From Roseomonas sp. 18066 (GTDB taxonomy: Bacteria > Pseudomonadota > Alphaproteobacteria > Acetobacterales > Acetobacteraceae), in NCBI RefSeq assembly GCF_902706185.1, contig NZ_CACSJM010000063.1, forward strand, positions 1 to 32,366: DNA of 32,366 nt, given 5' to 3'. This document shows, in pieces, positions 7,930-18,662 of the stretch. The notes beneath the pieces were generated by a model. That model worked only from the letters and a program-made list of their open reading frames with translations, had not been told where the DNA came from and did not search any database. A program made the translations under genes and the position numbers. Position 1 is the stretch's first letter. Each line of letters opens with the position of its first letter.

Positions 7930-8979
7930 ATGACCGCCATCGCCGCCGCGCCGCTGCTGGCGTTCGCCACCGAAAGCTACCGCCGCGCCGGGCTGGACGA
8001 GGCCGCGGCCACGCTCTGCGCCGACACGCTGGTGCAGGCCGATCTCTGGGGCCACCAGTCGCATGGGGTGATGCGGCTGCCCTGGTATGTCGCGCGGCTG
8101 CAGAGCGGCGCCTGCAAGGCCGGGGCGGCGCCGCGGCTGGTGGTGGATGCCGGTGCCATCGCCGTGGTCGATGGCGGCGACGGCATGGGCCAGGTGATGG
8201 CCGGCTTCGCCGTGGCGGAGGCGGTGCGGCGGGCCCGGGCGCATGGCGTCGGCGTGGTGGCGCTGCGGCATTCCGGCCATTTCGGCACGGCGATGTATTT
8301 CACCCGCCAGGTCGCGGCGGCGGGCTGCATCGGCTTCCTGACCACCACGGCCAGCCCGTCGATGGCCCCCTGGGGCGGGCGTGAGAAGAAGGTCGGCAAC
8401 AACCCCTGGTCCTGGGCGGCGCCGGTGGGCGAGGGGCGGCCGCCGATGGTGCTGGACATCGCCAATAGCGGGGTGGCGCGCGGCAAGGTCTATCTGGCGC
8501 AGAAGCGCGGCGAGGCCATTCCGCCCGGCTGGGCGCTGGACGCCGGGGGCCGCCCCACCACCGACCCTGCCGCCGCCATCGAGGGCATCATCCTGCCGAT
8601 GGCCGCGCATAAGGGATCGGGCATCGCGGTGATGATGGATGTGCTGGCGGGCGTGCTGCCGGGCGGCGTCTTCGGCGCGGGGGTCGTCGGTCCCTATCGC
8701 GCCGAAGGGCGCAGCGGGGCGGGGCAGCTGATGATCGCCCTCGACATTTCCCGGTTTCTGCCGCTGGACGACTTTCATGCCCGCATGCAGGCCCTGGTCG
8801 CCGGGCTGAAAGCCGTGCCCCGCGCCGAGGGCGTCGAAGAGATCTTCCATCCCGGCGAGATCGAGGCCCGTTCGGAAGAACGGCAGCGGCGCGAGGGGAT
8901 CTTGCTGCCGGATGACACCCGCGCCGCGCTCAGGGTCCTGGCCGGGGCGCTCGGCCAGGACGGCGATCCATTCGCCTGA
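7930..8979 (+). CDS. LDH2/MDH2-family NAD(P)-dependent oxidoreductase (malate/L-lactate/ureidoglycolate dehydrogenase type)
   Basis: A cytoplasmic 2-hydroxyacid dehydrogenase of the LDH2/YlbC/AllD fold, 349 residues, the standard length. Signatures are DLWGHQSHGVMRLPWYVARL (H45 region), ALRHSGHFG (112-119, catalytic His region), GNNPWSWAAP (156-165, dinucleotide site) and HKGSGIAVMMDVLAGVLPGG (227-246). ATG 7930 is preceded by GGGGAGGAG at 9-nt spacing; upstream ATGs at 7864 and 7900 lack this. The family oxidises malate, L-lactate, sulfolactate or ureidoglycolate with NAD(P)+, and sequence alone does not separate them. The gene is divergent from the TTT operon, which favours a carboxylate substrate. 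A ureidoglycolate role is possible because ureidoglycine aminohydrolase lies 1.7 kb away. Confidence 0.92.
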   Translation: MTAIAAAPLLAFATESYRRAGLDEAAATLCADTLVQADLWGHQSHGVMRLPWYVARLQSGACKAGAAPRLVVDAGAIAVVDGGDGMGQVMAGFAVAEAVRRARAHGVGVVALRHSGHFGTAMYFTRQVAAAGCIGFLTTTASPSMAPWGGREKKVGNNPWSWAAPVGEGRPPMVLDIANSGVARGKVYLAQKRGEAIPPGWALDAGGRPTTDPAAAIEGIILPMAAHKGSGIAVMMDVLAGVLPGGVFGAGVVGPYRAEGRSGAGQLMIALDISRFLPLDDFHARMQALVAGLKAVPRAEGVEEIFHPGEIEARSEERQRREGILLPDDTRAALRVLAGALGQDGDPFA

Positions 8980-9004
8980 CGCGGCGAGGGAAGCGACGGC
9001 GGAA

Positions 9005-9022
9005 GCGCAGCCGCTGCTGCGC
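9005..9022. terminator. Hairpin after the dehydrogenase gene
   Basis: A perfect 7-bp stem GCGCAGC/GCTGCGC with loop CGCT lies 26 bp beyond the dehydrogenase stop. No T-run follows, so it is at best a weak or Rho-assisted terminator. The rest of 8980-9141 holds only the SD of the next gene. Confidence 0.3.
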
Positions 9023-9141
9023 CCGACCGGCTGCCACGGAGCCTGGCGATCGCAGCATGGGATTCCGCCGCGTCCCGCTGCCTTGCAGGCTCGGTGGAAA
9101 TGCAGCAGGCTGGAAACGACAAGAACGCAAGGAGCACGAAG

Positions 9142-10668
9142 ATGCCCTTCAATTACGCCTTCATCCGCACGACTGACAACGTCATGCAGGACACCGTCGG
9201 CAACACCATCGATGCGGCCTTCGACCTGACCGGCCTGCGTCTGGTGCGCCAACCCGCCGGCATCTACCCCGCCTATACGATCGCGGCCGCCAATGCCGGC
9301 GGCGACGTGGACGTGTTCCGCATCGCGGCCTTGGAGGAAGGGCAGGATTACGTCTTCCGCCTCATATCCCATGACCCGCCGGGCGGGCTTTCGGGGCAAC
9401 CCGACCTGTGGCCCGGGCTGAGCTTCAGCTTGGGCTATGCGCTGGGCGGTGACTTCGTCAGTGTCGCGGAGGGCGCGCCGGATGACAGGGGGCTGTCGCT
9501 GTCTTTCAGCCTGCCCGCCGGGGAAGATACGGGCGCGCAGACCTATTTCCTGGAGATCCGCTACGATCCGCTGGCCGGGCGGCCCGCCGAGGCGGTCGAG
9601 TATCTCCTGACGGCGGATGATACCTTCGCCAATCTCCCCTATGCCAGCAGCAGCCTGTTCCTCAGGGTGATCGGCACGGCCGCGGATGAGAGCTTCGTCA
9701 TCACGCATGGGCCGGAGCGCATCGAGGCAGGCGACGGGCTGGACGAGGTCATCTTCGACAGCACCCTGGCCAATTGGGCGCCGAGCCGGATTTCCACGCG
9801 CCACGTCATCGCCGATGACCGCCTGGGCGCGCCGTATTCCACCGACGAGATGCGGGCGCACCACCTCTACGACGTGGAGCGTCTGGTCTTCACCGATGGC
9901 ACCATCGACCTGACCCGGACAGGCGATGTCCTGGTCGATGACGTGCGCTACTGGCGCTACTATACCGATGTCTGGAATGCCGGGCTCGATCCGGCCGAGC
10001 ATTACGATGCATCGGGATGGCGGGAGGGGCGGAACCCCAACGCCTATTTCGACACCAACGCCTATCTGGCCGCCAACCGGGACGTGGCTGCCGCCGGCGT
10101 GAACCCGCTCGAGCATTATCAGCAGCATGGCCGGGGGGAGGGCCGTGACCCGGGCATCGGCTTCGATGCGCAATTCTATCTCGCCCGCAATCCGGATGTC
10201 GCCGCTGCCGGCCTCGATCCGCTGAGCCACTACCTGGCGAATGGCATCGAGGAGCGGCGGCCTGTCGCCCGCGCCGCGGGGCCGGTCATCGAGGATGGCT
10301 TCGACGCGCAATTCTATCTGATGAGCAACCCGGATGTGGCGGCCTCGGGGGTCGATGCCCGGTCCCACTACCTGGAGACCGGCTGGCGGGAAGGCCGGGA
10401 TCCGAACGCCTATTTCGACGTCGACCAATACCTTTCCCTCTATCCGGACGTCCAGGCGGCAGGGGTTGAGCCGCTGGCGCATTACAATGCGAACTGGCCG
10501 ACGCGGAACCTCGATCCCTCGGGCTATTTCGACACGGGATGGTACCTGACCTTGAACACGGATGTCCGCGAGGCGGGCATCAATCCGCTGCAGCACTTCC
10601 TGCAGTTCGGCCTGAACGAAGGCCGCTATCTCGAGGTCTTCGGCACCGATCCTTTCTATTCTTCCTGA
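9142..10668 (+). CDS. Secreted-type repeat protein: RTX-like beta domain plus six 38-residue tandem repeats
   Basis: A protein of 508 residues and unknown function. ATG 9142 is preceded by AAGGAG at 7-nt spacing. There is no N-terminal signal peptide. Residues about 1-185 look like a beta-rich domain. Residues about 185-264 contain IEAGDGLDEVIFD and later YDVERLVFTDGTIDL, which resemble the end of an RTX/haemolysin calcium-binding block (one degenerate nonapeptide, then the 'VErl.F.DG' motif). From residue 265 six tandem repeats follow, with the core FDxxxYLxxNPDVxxAGxxPLxHY and then GWREGRDPN. Repeats of this kind occur in bacterial surface/secreted proteins and some glycosyltransferases, with no role I can name. 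Lack of a signal peptide plus RTX-like motifs suggests type I secretion, but no transporter genes are present here. Codons GAT, TAT and CAT seem commoner than in the neighbouring genes. Confidence 0.85.
   Translation: MPFNYAFIRTTDNVMQDTVGNTIDAAFDLTGLRLVRQPAGIYPAYTIAAANAGGDVDVFRIAALEEGQDYVFRLISHDPPGGLSGQPDLWPGLSFSLGYALGGDFVSVAEGAPDDRGLSLSFSLPAGEDTGAQTYFLEIRYDPLAGRPAEAVEYLLTADDTFANLPYASSSLFLRVIGTAADESFVITHGPERIEAGDGLDEVIFDSTLANWAPSRISTRHVIADDRLGAPYSTDEMRAHHLYDVERLVFTDGTIDLTRTGDVLVDDVRYWRYYTDVWNAGLDPAEHYDASGWREGRNPNAYFDTNAYLAANRDVAAAGVNPLEHYQQHGRGEGRDPGIGFDAQFYLARNPDVAAAGLDPLSHYLANGIEERRPVARAAGPVIEDGFDAQFYLMSNPDVAASGVDARSHYLETGWREGRDPNAYFDVDQYLSLYPDVQAAGVEPLAHYNANWPTRNLDPSGYFDTGWYLTLNTDVREAGINPLQHFLQFGLNEGRYLEVFGTDPFYSS
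9934..10641 (+). repeat. Six tandem 114-bp (38-codon) repeats
   Basis: Units start at 9934, 10048, 10162, 10300, 10414 and 10528. All are 114 bp, except that the third carries an extra 24 bp (8 codons) before the fourth. Each encodes an FD-x3-YL opening, an NPDV-like centre, a PL-x-HY segment and a G-x-EGR-x-P close. Units 3 and 4 share an almost identical DNA opening, GGCTTCGAyGCGCAATTC, which suggests that this copy is the most recent duplication. Unit 1 is the most divergent. Confidence 0.9.
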
Positions 10669-10683
10669 TAGGAGCGAGGTCGT

Positions 10684-10710
10684 CTGCCGCCCCGCGCCTG
10701 CGGGCGGCAG
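10684..10710. terminator. Bidirectional hairpin between convergent genes
   Basis: A perfect 9-bp stem CTGCCGCCC (10684-10692) / GGGCGGCAG (10702-10710) with a 9-nt loop lies between the convergent stops at 10668 and 10729. There is no T-run. Its position and stability suit a shared terminator. Confidence 0.5.
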
Positions 10711-10728
10711 CCGTAGGCCGGTATCGCG

Positions 10729-11526
10729 TCAGAGCGCGACGTCGCGATTGACGTCCTTGTACAGCAGGTAGGCGGCGTCATCCGGCCCGGTCGGGTAGAA
10801 TTGCTGCGGGCAATAGGCGCCCATCCAGATGAAGTCGTCCTGCCAGATCTCGTGCCAGTCGGTGCCGAGCAGATACAGGCCCTGGCCCTGCAGCATGTAC
10901 AGGCCGTGCTCCATGATATGGGTCTCGACGGCGGGGAAGAAGGTGCCGGGGCCGAACCACATCAGGTTCATCTCGAAGTCGAAGGCCAGGTCGCCGAAGG
11001 GCAGCAGGTGCTGGAAGCCGCGGCCCTCGAGCCCGGTGTGGTTGGTGCGCGGCACGTCGCGGGCATGCGACAGGATCGGCCCCGGCGGCGGCAGGTCGAT
11101 CGCCTCGTAGCGCTTGCGCAGGCCCAGCACGCGGGCCTGGCCAGCGCCCGCGTTGCGGATGGTCAGCGGCACGCCCGGCGGCGCGTAGAGAAAGCCCCCG
11201 GCATCGACGGTCTTCGTCCCGAGGTCGCCCACGCCGAGCGTCACCTCGCCCGACAGGACGTAGTAGAAGTGCTGGATACCGGCTTCGGTGACCGGAAAAA
11301 GACTGCCGCCGCCGGGCTCGATCTCGAGGACGAACTGCGCGAAGCGGGCGCCCAGCACCGGGGCGGCCAGGAAGCGCGCGGCGGTCTTCTCGTAATTCGG
11401 CAGGCGGCTTTTCAGCACGCCCTCGGGCGGCAGGAAGGCGTAGTTCGGGCGCACCACGCCGCGGTTCAGCCCGATGGCGCCCGGCAGCAGCCGGCCGGGG
11501 GGAAGCTTCAGGGCATGCGGCTGCAT
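10729..11526 (-). CDS. allE: (S)-ureidoglycine aminohydrolase (bicupin)
   Basis: A 265-residue bicupin enzyme that converts (S)-ureidoglycine to (S)-ureidoglycolate and ammonia in the allantoin/purine breakdown pathway. The sequence follows E. coli AllE (YlbA) through most of its length and ends in YKDVNRDVAL, close to the family's YSKDCNRDVEI tail. The Mn-binding set known from plant UGlyAH (E, H, H, Q spaced 2, 4 and 34) is reproduced exactly: E201, H203, H207 and Q241. The ATG at 11526 has GGAGAG at 5-nt spacing. It lies 77 bp downstream of the FAH-family gene on the same strand, probably as one operon. No allantoate amidohydrolase is in the window, so the upstream step must be encoded elsewhere. 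Confidence 0.92.
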   Translation of the reverse strand: MQPHALKLPPGRLLPGAIGLNRGVVRPNYAFLPPEGVLKSRLPNYEKTAARFLAAPVLGARFAQFVLEIEPGGGSLFPVTEAGIQHFYYVLSGEVTLGVGDLGTKTVDAGGFLYAPPGVPLTIRNAGAGQARVLGLRKRYEAIDLPPPGPILSHARDVPRTNHTGLEGRGFQHLLPFGDLAFDFEMNLMWFGPGTFFPAVETHIMEHGLYMLQGQGLYLLGTDWHEIWQDDFIWMGAYCPQQFYPTGPDDAAYLLYKDVNRDVAL

Positions 11527-11603
11527 CGGGTCTCTCCATCCAGGTGCGGCCGGCATGGAAGCATGGCGCGGGCCAGCGCGACAGCCACCCCGCGCCATGA
11601 AAA

Positions 11604-12467
<864 letters not shown>

Positions 12468-12697
12468 CCGACGTTCCTCCTTGTTCCCTGGGACGTATTC
12501 TTGCCGGAACGAGGCCCGGGTCAATGCGCCGCGGGCGGCGATGCGACGACAGGCAACGACCCCCCTCGGAGGGCCGCCCGCAGAACGGGCTGGAGTTGCA
12601 CCCGGCTGAGGGCACAAGCTCCGCGACAGGGTGGGGTCCGCAGCGGGCGCCGCCACAGCCCATGGGTCCGAACCGGCCCTCCATCAGGGAAACGACC

Positions 12698-13669
12698 ATG
12701 AAACGCCGCCATCTGCTGCCGCTTCTCGCCGCCCCCGCCCTGATCACCCGCGCCCGCGCGCAGGGCGCCAGCCAGGGCCGCCCGATCACCCTGATCGTGC
12801 CCTATTCCGCCGGCGGCGGCACCGACATCGTGGCGCGCGAGCTGGCGCCGATCCTGATGGAGCAGCTCGGCCAGAACGTCGTCGTCGAGAATCGCGGCGG
12901 CGCGGCGGGCCATGTCGGCGCCACCTCCGTCGCCCGCGCCCGGCCGGACGGCACCACGCTGCTTTTCGCCGTCTCGACCAATATCGTGGTCAACCCGCAT
13001 TTGCAGCGCAACGACCGGATCAACCTGTCCACCGTGCTGTCGCCGGTCACCAAGGCCAGCTCCTACCAATACGTGCTGGTGATCGACCCGAAGCTGCCGG
13101 TCACCAGCCTGGCGGCGCTGATCGCGGCGGGGAAGCAGCCGAAGGCCGAGTTCAGCTTCTCCTCCGGCGGGGTGGGGTCGAACAACCACCTGGCCGGCAT
13201 CCTCTTCGCCGAGGCGGCCGGGCTGCAGATGGAGCACATCTCCTATCGCGGCACGGCGCCGGCGCTGCAGGACGTGGTGACCGGGCGGGTGACGATGAAC
13301 TTCTCCTCGCCGCCGCCCGCCGTGCCGCTGGCGCGGGAGGGGCGGCTGCGGGCGCTGGCGGTGACCGGCAACCACCGCCTGCCCTCGCTGCCCGAGGTGC
13401 CGACCCTGTCGGAAGCCGGGCTGCCCGGCATCGTCATCCTGGGCTGGCACGGCATCTTCGCGCCCGCCGGCACGCCGGAGGCCGAGATGAGCCGGCTGGA
13501 GGCGGCCGCCAACAAGGCGATCCGCGACCCGCGCTTCGCCCGCAGCCTGGAGCGCGACGGGCTGGAGGTGGCGGCCGAGCAGCCGCGCGCCGATTTCGCC
13601 CGGGCGATCCGCGAGGAGTATGACTTCTGGGGCGCCAAGGTGCGCGAGCTCGACCTCAAGGCGGAATAG
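12698..13669 (+). CDS. Bug-family periplasmic solute-binding protein (TTT binding subunit)
   Basis: A 323-residue periplasmic binding protein of the Bug/TctC family. It starts with a Sec-type signal (MKRRHLLPLLAAPALITRARA) without a lipobox cysteine. Typical motifs follow: ITLIVPYSAGGGTDIVAREL, VVVENRGGAAGHVGA, SSGGVGSNNHLAG, and LPEVPTLSEAGLPG near the C-terminal lobe. ATG 12698 has AGGGA at 7-nt spacing. The gene is divergent from the FAH/ureidoglycine aminohydrolase pair across 230 bp in which I see no convincing operator. By context it may bind a ureide or related carboxylate, and it would need a TctAB pair such as that at 2898-4864. It converges on the next Bug gene. Confidence 0.93.
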   Translation: MKRRHLLPLLAAPALITRARAQGASQGRPITLIVPYSAGGGTDIVARELAPILMEQLGQNVVVENRGGAAGHVGATSVARARPDGTTLLFAVSTNIVVNPHLQRNDRINLSTVLSPVTKASSYQYVLVIDPKLPVTSLAALIAAGKQPKAEFSFSSGGVGSNNHLAGILFAEAAGLQMEHISYRGTAPALQDVVTGRVTMNFSSPPPAVPLAREGRLRALAVTGNHRLPSLPEVPTLSEAGLPGIVILGWHGIFAPAGTPEAEMSRLEAAANKAIRDPRFARSLERDGLEVAAEQPRADFARAIREEYDFWGAKVRELDLKAE

Positions 13670-13678
13670 CCGACCGGA

Positions 13679-13705
13679 CCGGGCCCTGCCGCCTGCGGGG
13701 CCCGG
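13679..13705. terminator. Bidirectional hairpin between two convergent Bug genes
   Basis: A perfect 8-bp stem CCGGGCCC (13679-13686) / GGGCCCGG (13698-13705) with an 11-nt loop fills the 48-bp gap between the convergent stops. No T-run is present, so termination could be shared or assisted. Confidence 0.5.
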
Positions 13706-13717
13706 CCCGCCAGGCCT

Positions 13718-14710
13718 TCAGCTGGCCAGGCCCAGCTGCTGCAATGTCTCGCCCACGCGCTGCGCCTCCTCGGCCAGGAAGGCCGTGAAATCGGCGCGGG
13801 CGAGGTAGATCGGCAGCCAGCCGCGCTTCTCCGCCTCGCCTTTCCATTCCGGGCTGTCGACCATGGCCTTCACCAGGCTTTCCAGCCTGGCCGCCTCGTC
13901 CTCGCTGATGCGCGGCGGCGCGAAGACGGCGCGCCAGTTGTAGAGCACCGCATCGACGCCGCCTTCGCGCAGCGTCGGCACCTCGACGCCGGCCAGGCGG
14001 TCGTCGCTCGAAAGCCCCAGCGCCCGCATGCGCCCGGTCTCGACATGCGGCTGGAACTCGCTCCAGTTGCTGATGCCCGCCCTGACCTGGTTGCCGACGA
14101 TCGCGGTGACCGCCGGGCCGCCGCCGCTGAAGGCGACATAGCTGATGGCGCCGGCCGGGATGCCCAGCCTCGCCGCCATCATCGCCAGCAGGATGTGGTC
14201 GCTGCCGCCGGCCGACCCGCCGGCGACGGCCATCGCCTTCGGCTCGGCGCGGAAGGCGGCGACGAAGTCCTGCAGGCTGCGGATCGGGCTTTCCTGCGGC
14301 ACGACCAGCACATGCGTCTCGCCCAGCAGGCGGGCGATCGGCGTGGTCTGCGCCAGCGACACCGGCGACTTGTTGACGATGACCGCGCTGAGCTGCGTCA
14401 GGCCGCTGACCATCAGCGTGTCGGCGCGGCCGCGCATCTGGCCGACGAAGCGCGGCAGCGCCACCGCCCCCCCGGCGCCGGGGACATTCTCCACCTGGAC
14501 ATTGCCCGCCATCTGGGTCTGCCGCAGCACGCGCTCCATCAGCCGGGCGGTGCCGTCCCAGCCGCCGCCAGGCGCTGCCGGGACGAACAGGCGGAGCGTG
14601 TCGAAGCGGGGCTGCGCGGCGGCCGGGGCGGCGGCTGCGGCGGCGCGCGCCAGCTGCAGCGCCGGCATGGCCAGCAGGGCCGTCCGGAGCAGGTCGCGGC
14701 GATGGGGCAT
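13718..14710 (-). CDS. tctC: TctC-type tricarboxylate-binding periplasmic protein
   Basis: A 330-residue periplasmic binding protein. After a signal peptide with an Ala-rich end (about 1-32) comes LRLFVPAAPGGGWDGTARLM. The PGGGWD form of this motif marks the TctC subgroup, unlike the other Bug proteins in the window, which have AGGGTD, PGATND or AGGGMD. Further family features are VENVPGAGGAVAL and AGGSAGGSDHIL. TctC delivers citrate-like tricarboxylates to TctAB. The ATG at 14710 is preceded by GGAGGAGACGCCC. It is downstream of and codirectional with gntR, and the 143-bp gap between them holds a copy of the operator also found before the aconitase gene. It is the best candidate binding subunit for tctBA, although 9 kb away. 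Confidence 0.92.
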   Translation of the reverse strand: MPHRRDLLRTALLAMPALQLARAAAAAAPAAAQPRFDTLRLFVPAAPGGGWDGTARLMERVLRQTQMAGNVQVENVPGAGGAVALPRFVGQMRGRADTLMVSGLTQLSAVIVNKSPVSLAQTTPIARLLGETHVLVVPQESPIRSLQDFVAAFRAEPKAMAVAGGSAGGSDHILLAMMAARLGIPAGAISYVAFSGGGPAVTAIVGNQVRAGISNWSEFQPHVETGRMRALGLSSDDRLAGVEVPTLREGGVDAVLYNWRAVFAPPRISEDEAARLESLVKAMVDSPEWKGEAEKRGWLPIYLARADFTAFLAEEAQRVGETLQQLGLAS

Positions 14711-14743
14711 GGGCGTCTCCTCCAGCCCGGGTCTGCGCCCGGA

Positions 14744-14768
14744 TATGTCTTATATCGACATAGGAGAC
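14744..14768. promoter_or_regulatory. Candidate GntR operator, copy 1 (upstream of tctC)
   Basis: TTATATCGACATAGGAGAC (14750-14768) differs at only 2 of 19 positions from a site before the aconitase gene. The copy is embedded in a perfect inverted repeat TATGTC (14744-14749) / GACATA (14757-14762). It lies about 45 bp upstream of the tctC start codon and 90 bp after the gntR stop. These are AT-rich islands in GC-rich DNA, which makes chance identity unlikely. Confidence 0.65.
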
Positions 14769-14853
14769 CGATTCGCGCCGGATGGGAAGCGCCATCGACA
14801 GCCGGCCGCGGCCCGCGGCCCTGTCCGGAACGGTGGCCGGCGAAGGCCTGCCG

Positions 14854-15774
14854 TCAGCCTTCCGGCCCGGGCCGGAAGCGGGCGTCGCGCAGCAGCCTGG
14901 CCTTGGACTGGCGGCCGGCATCCAGGTGCCGCACCATCAGCGTGGCCGCGCCGTCCCTGTCGCCCTGCTCGATGCGGTCCAGGATGGCCAGGTGCTCGGT
15001 GGATTGCTGGACCAGCCGGTCCCGGTCGGCGGCGATGACATAGCCGACCAGGCGGCGCAGCCGCGTCACCCGCAGCGCCGCATCGGCGAAGAAGCGGTTG
15101 TTGGAGGCCTGCATCAGCGCCAGGTGGAAGCCGGAATGGGCCTCGAAGACCTGGCGGGCGGTCATGCTTTCGGCGCCGCCCCCGGCCAGGGCCGCCTGTT
15201 CCCGCCGCAGCCGCTCCGCCACGCTGCGCGGCAGGTCGAAGCCCGGATCGAGCAGGGCGGCCGGCTCGAGGGCGCGGCGGAAGCGATAGGCTTCCTCCTG
15301 GCCCTCGGGGCTGTCGATCAGCGCCAGGAAGCGCCAGCTGCCGGCCGGCGCCTTTTCCGCCCAGCCTTCGGCCAGCACCTGCTGCATCACCCGGCTGACC
15401 AGGATGCGCCCCGCCTCGTAGCGCCGCATCAGCTCGGCCGAGCCGATGGTCTCCGGCAGCGCCCGCCGCAGCCGGTCGCGGACCAGGGCGGCATAGAGGG
15501 CCTCGGCCTCCTGTCCCCCTGCCTCCAACGGCACCGCCTGGTTGATGTCGTCCGGCAGGCGGCGGAGCTCGAGCCGCCGCCCGGCCCGCAGCACCACCCC
15601 GGCCTCGGCCAGGATGGCCAAAGCGCCGCGCACAGGGGCGCGGGAGGTGCCGATCGCCGCGGCCAGGCTTTCCTCGGTCAGCCGCGCCCCGGGCTCGGCG
15701 CCCAGCGCGCGCAGATGCTCCAGCAGCAGCCGTGCCGTGGTGCGATGGACGATGGCGGAAGGCGTTCTGGGCAT
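14854..15774 (-). CDS. GntR-family (FadR/FCD type) transcriptional regulator
   Basis: A 306-residue DNA-binding regulator. The N-terminal winged helix (about 8-72) contains GARLTEESLAAAIGTSRAPVRGAL, the GntR helix-turn-helix. The C-terminal all-helical FCD ligand domain includes EAHSGFHLALMQASNN and EHLAILDRIEQGDRDGAATLMVRHLD, which carry the usual metal-ligand histidines. Members typically repress catabolic genes until a carboxylate binds. The gene lies between tctC (same strand, downstream) and the aconitase gene (divergent), with a matching candidate operator in each gap. This supports local control of tricarboxylate uptake and conversion. The FCD part is somewhat longer than usual (a segment at about 70-130 precedes the standard core). 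ATG 15774 has AAGGGG at short spacing. Confidence 0.92.
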   Translation of the reverse strand: MPRTPSAIVHRTTARLLLEHLRALGAEPGARLTEESLAAAIGTSRAPVRGALAILAEAGVVLRAGRRLELRRLPDDINQAVPLEAGGQEAEALYAALVRDRLRRALPETIGSAELMRRYEAGRILVSRVMQQVLAEGWAEKAPAGSWRFLALIDSPEGQEEAYRFRRALEPAALLDPGFDLPRSVAERLRREQAALAGGGAESMTARQVFEAHSGFHLALMQASNNRFFADAALRVTRLRRLVGYVIAADRDRLVQQSTEHLAILDRIEQGDRDGAATLMVRHLDAGRQSKARLLRDARFRPGPEG

Positions 15775-15851
15775 CGCCCCTTATCGCGGCAGGACCCGCC
15801 GGTCGGAAGGGGGAAGGCGGCGCCGCCCCCCATCGCATCGGGGCTTTCGTT

Positions 15852-15870
15852 TTATATCGCCATATGAGAC
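15852..15870. promoter_or_regulatory. Candidate GntR operator, copy 2 (gntR-aconitase intergenic)
   Basis: TTATATCGCCATATGAGAC, the near-identical partner of 14750-14768. Its core is an inverted ATAT-N4-ATAT. It lies between the divergent gntR (start 15774) and aconitase (start 15915) genes, about 45-60 bp before the aconitase ATG, so one site could control both directions. Confidence 0.65.
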
Positions 15871-15914
15871 TTAAGCCCTGGCAAGACGCCGCAGGATGGT
15901 GGGGAGACAGCCGC

Positions 15915-18563
<2,649 letters not shown>

Positions 18564-18633
18564 CGCCGCTCCCTGCCGCGGCCGTCGCCGGGAATGGGCG
18601 ACATTCGCCATGGGCGGCCGAGACGCCTATCAA

Positions 18634-18653
18634 TCCTGGTCAGCTGACCAGGA
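18634..18653. promoter_or_regulatory. Perfect 20-bp palindrome overlapping the RBS of the MDR gene
   Basis: The left arm TCCTGGTCAG (18634-18643) is matched exactly by CTGACCAGGA (18644-18653). The right arm supplies most of the SD AGGAG (18650-18654), which sits 8 nt before the ATG at 18663. As DNA it looks like an operator for a dimeric repressor. As RNA it could fold into an 8-bp stem with a 4-nt loop that hides the SD. Confidence 0.65.
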
Positions 18654-18662
18654 GCAAGACCC

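Noticed and set aside
7783..10596. A 937-codon open frame on the minus strand across the dehydrogenase and the repeat protein
   Set aside because: It shows no recognisable domain, and it is the complement of two genes with strong ribosome-binding sites and clear family features or repeats.
9934..10641. CRISPR-like array
   Set aside because: The repeats are 114 bp, coding, in frame and diverged, with no short repeat/spacer structure.
12472..12511. Inverted CGTTCC/GGAACG pair upstream of the FAH-family gene
   Set aside because: It has 6-bp arms with a 28-bp spacer, and one arm overlaps the SD region. This is too weak to call an operator.
12586..12600. Possible second sigma-54 promoter before the Bug gene at 12698 (TTGCA with upstream GG)
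   Set aside because: GG and GC are nine bases apart, not ten, and the TGGC part of the -24 element is absent. The spacing is strict for sigma-54.
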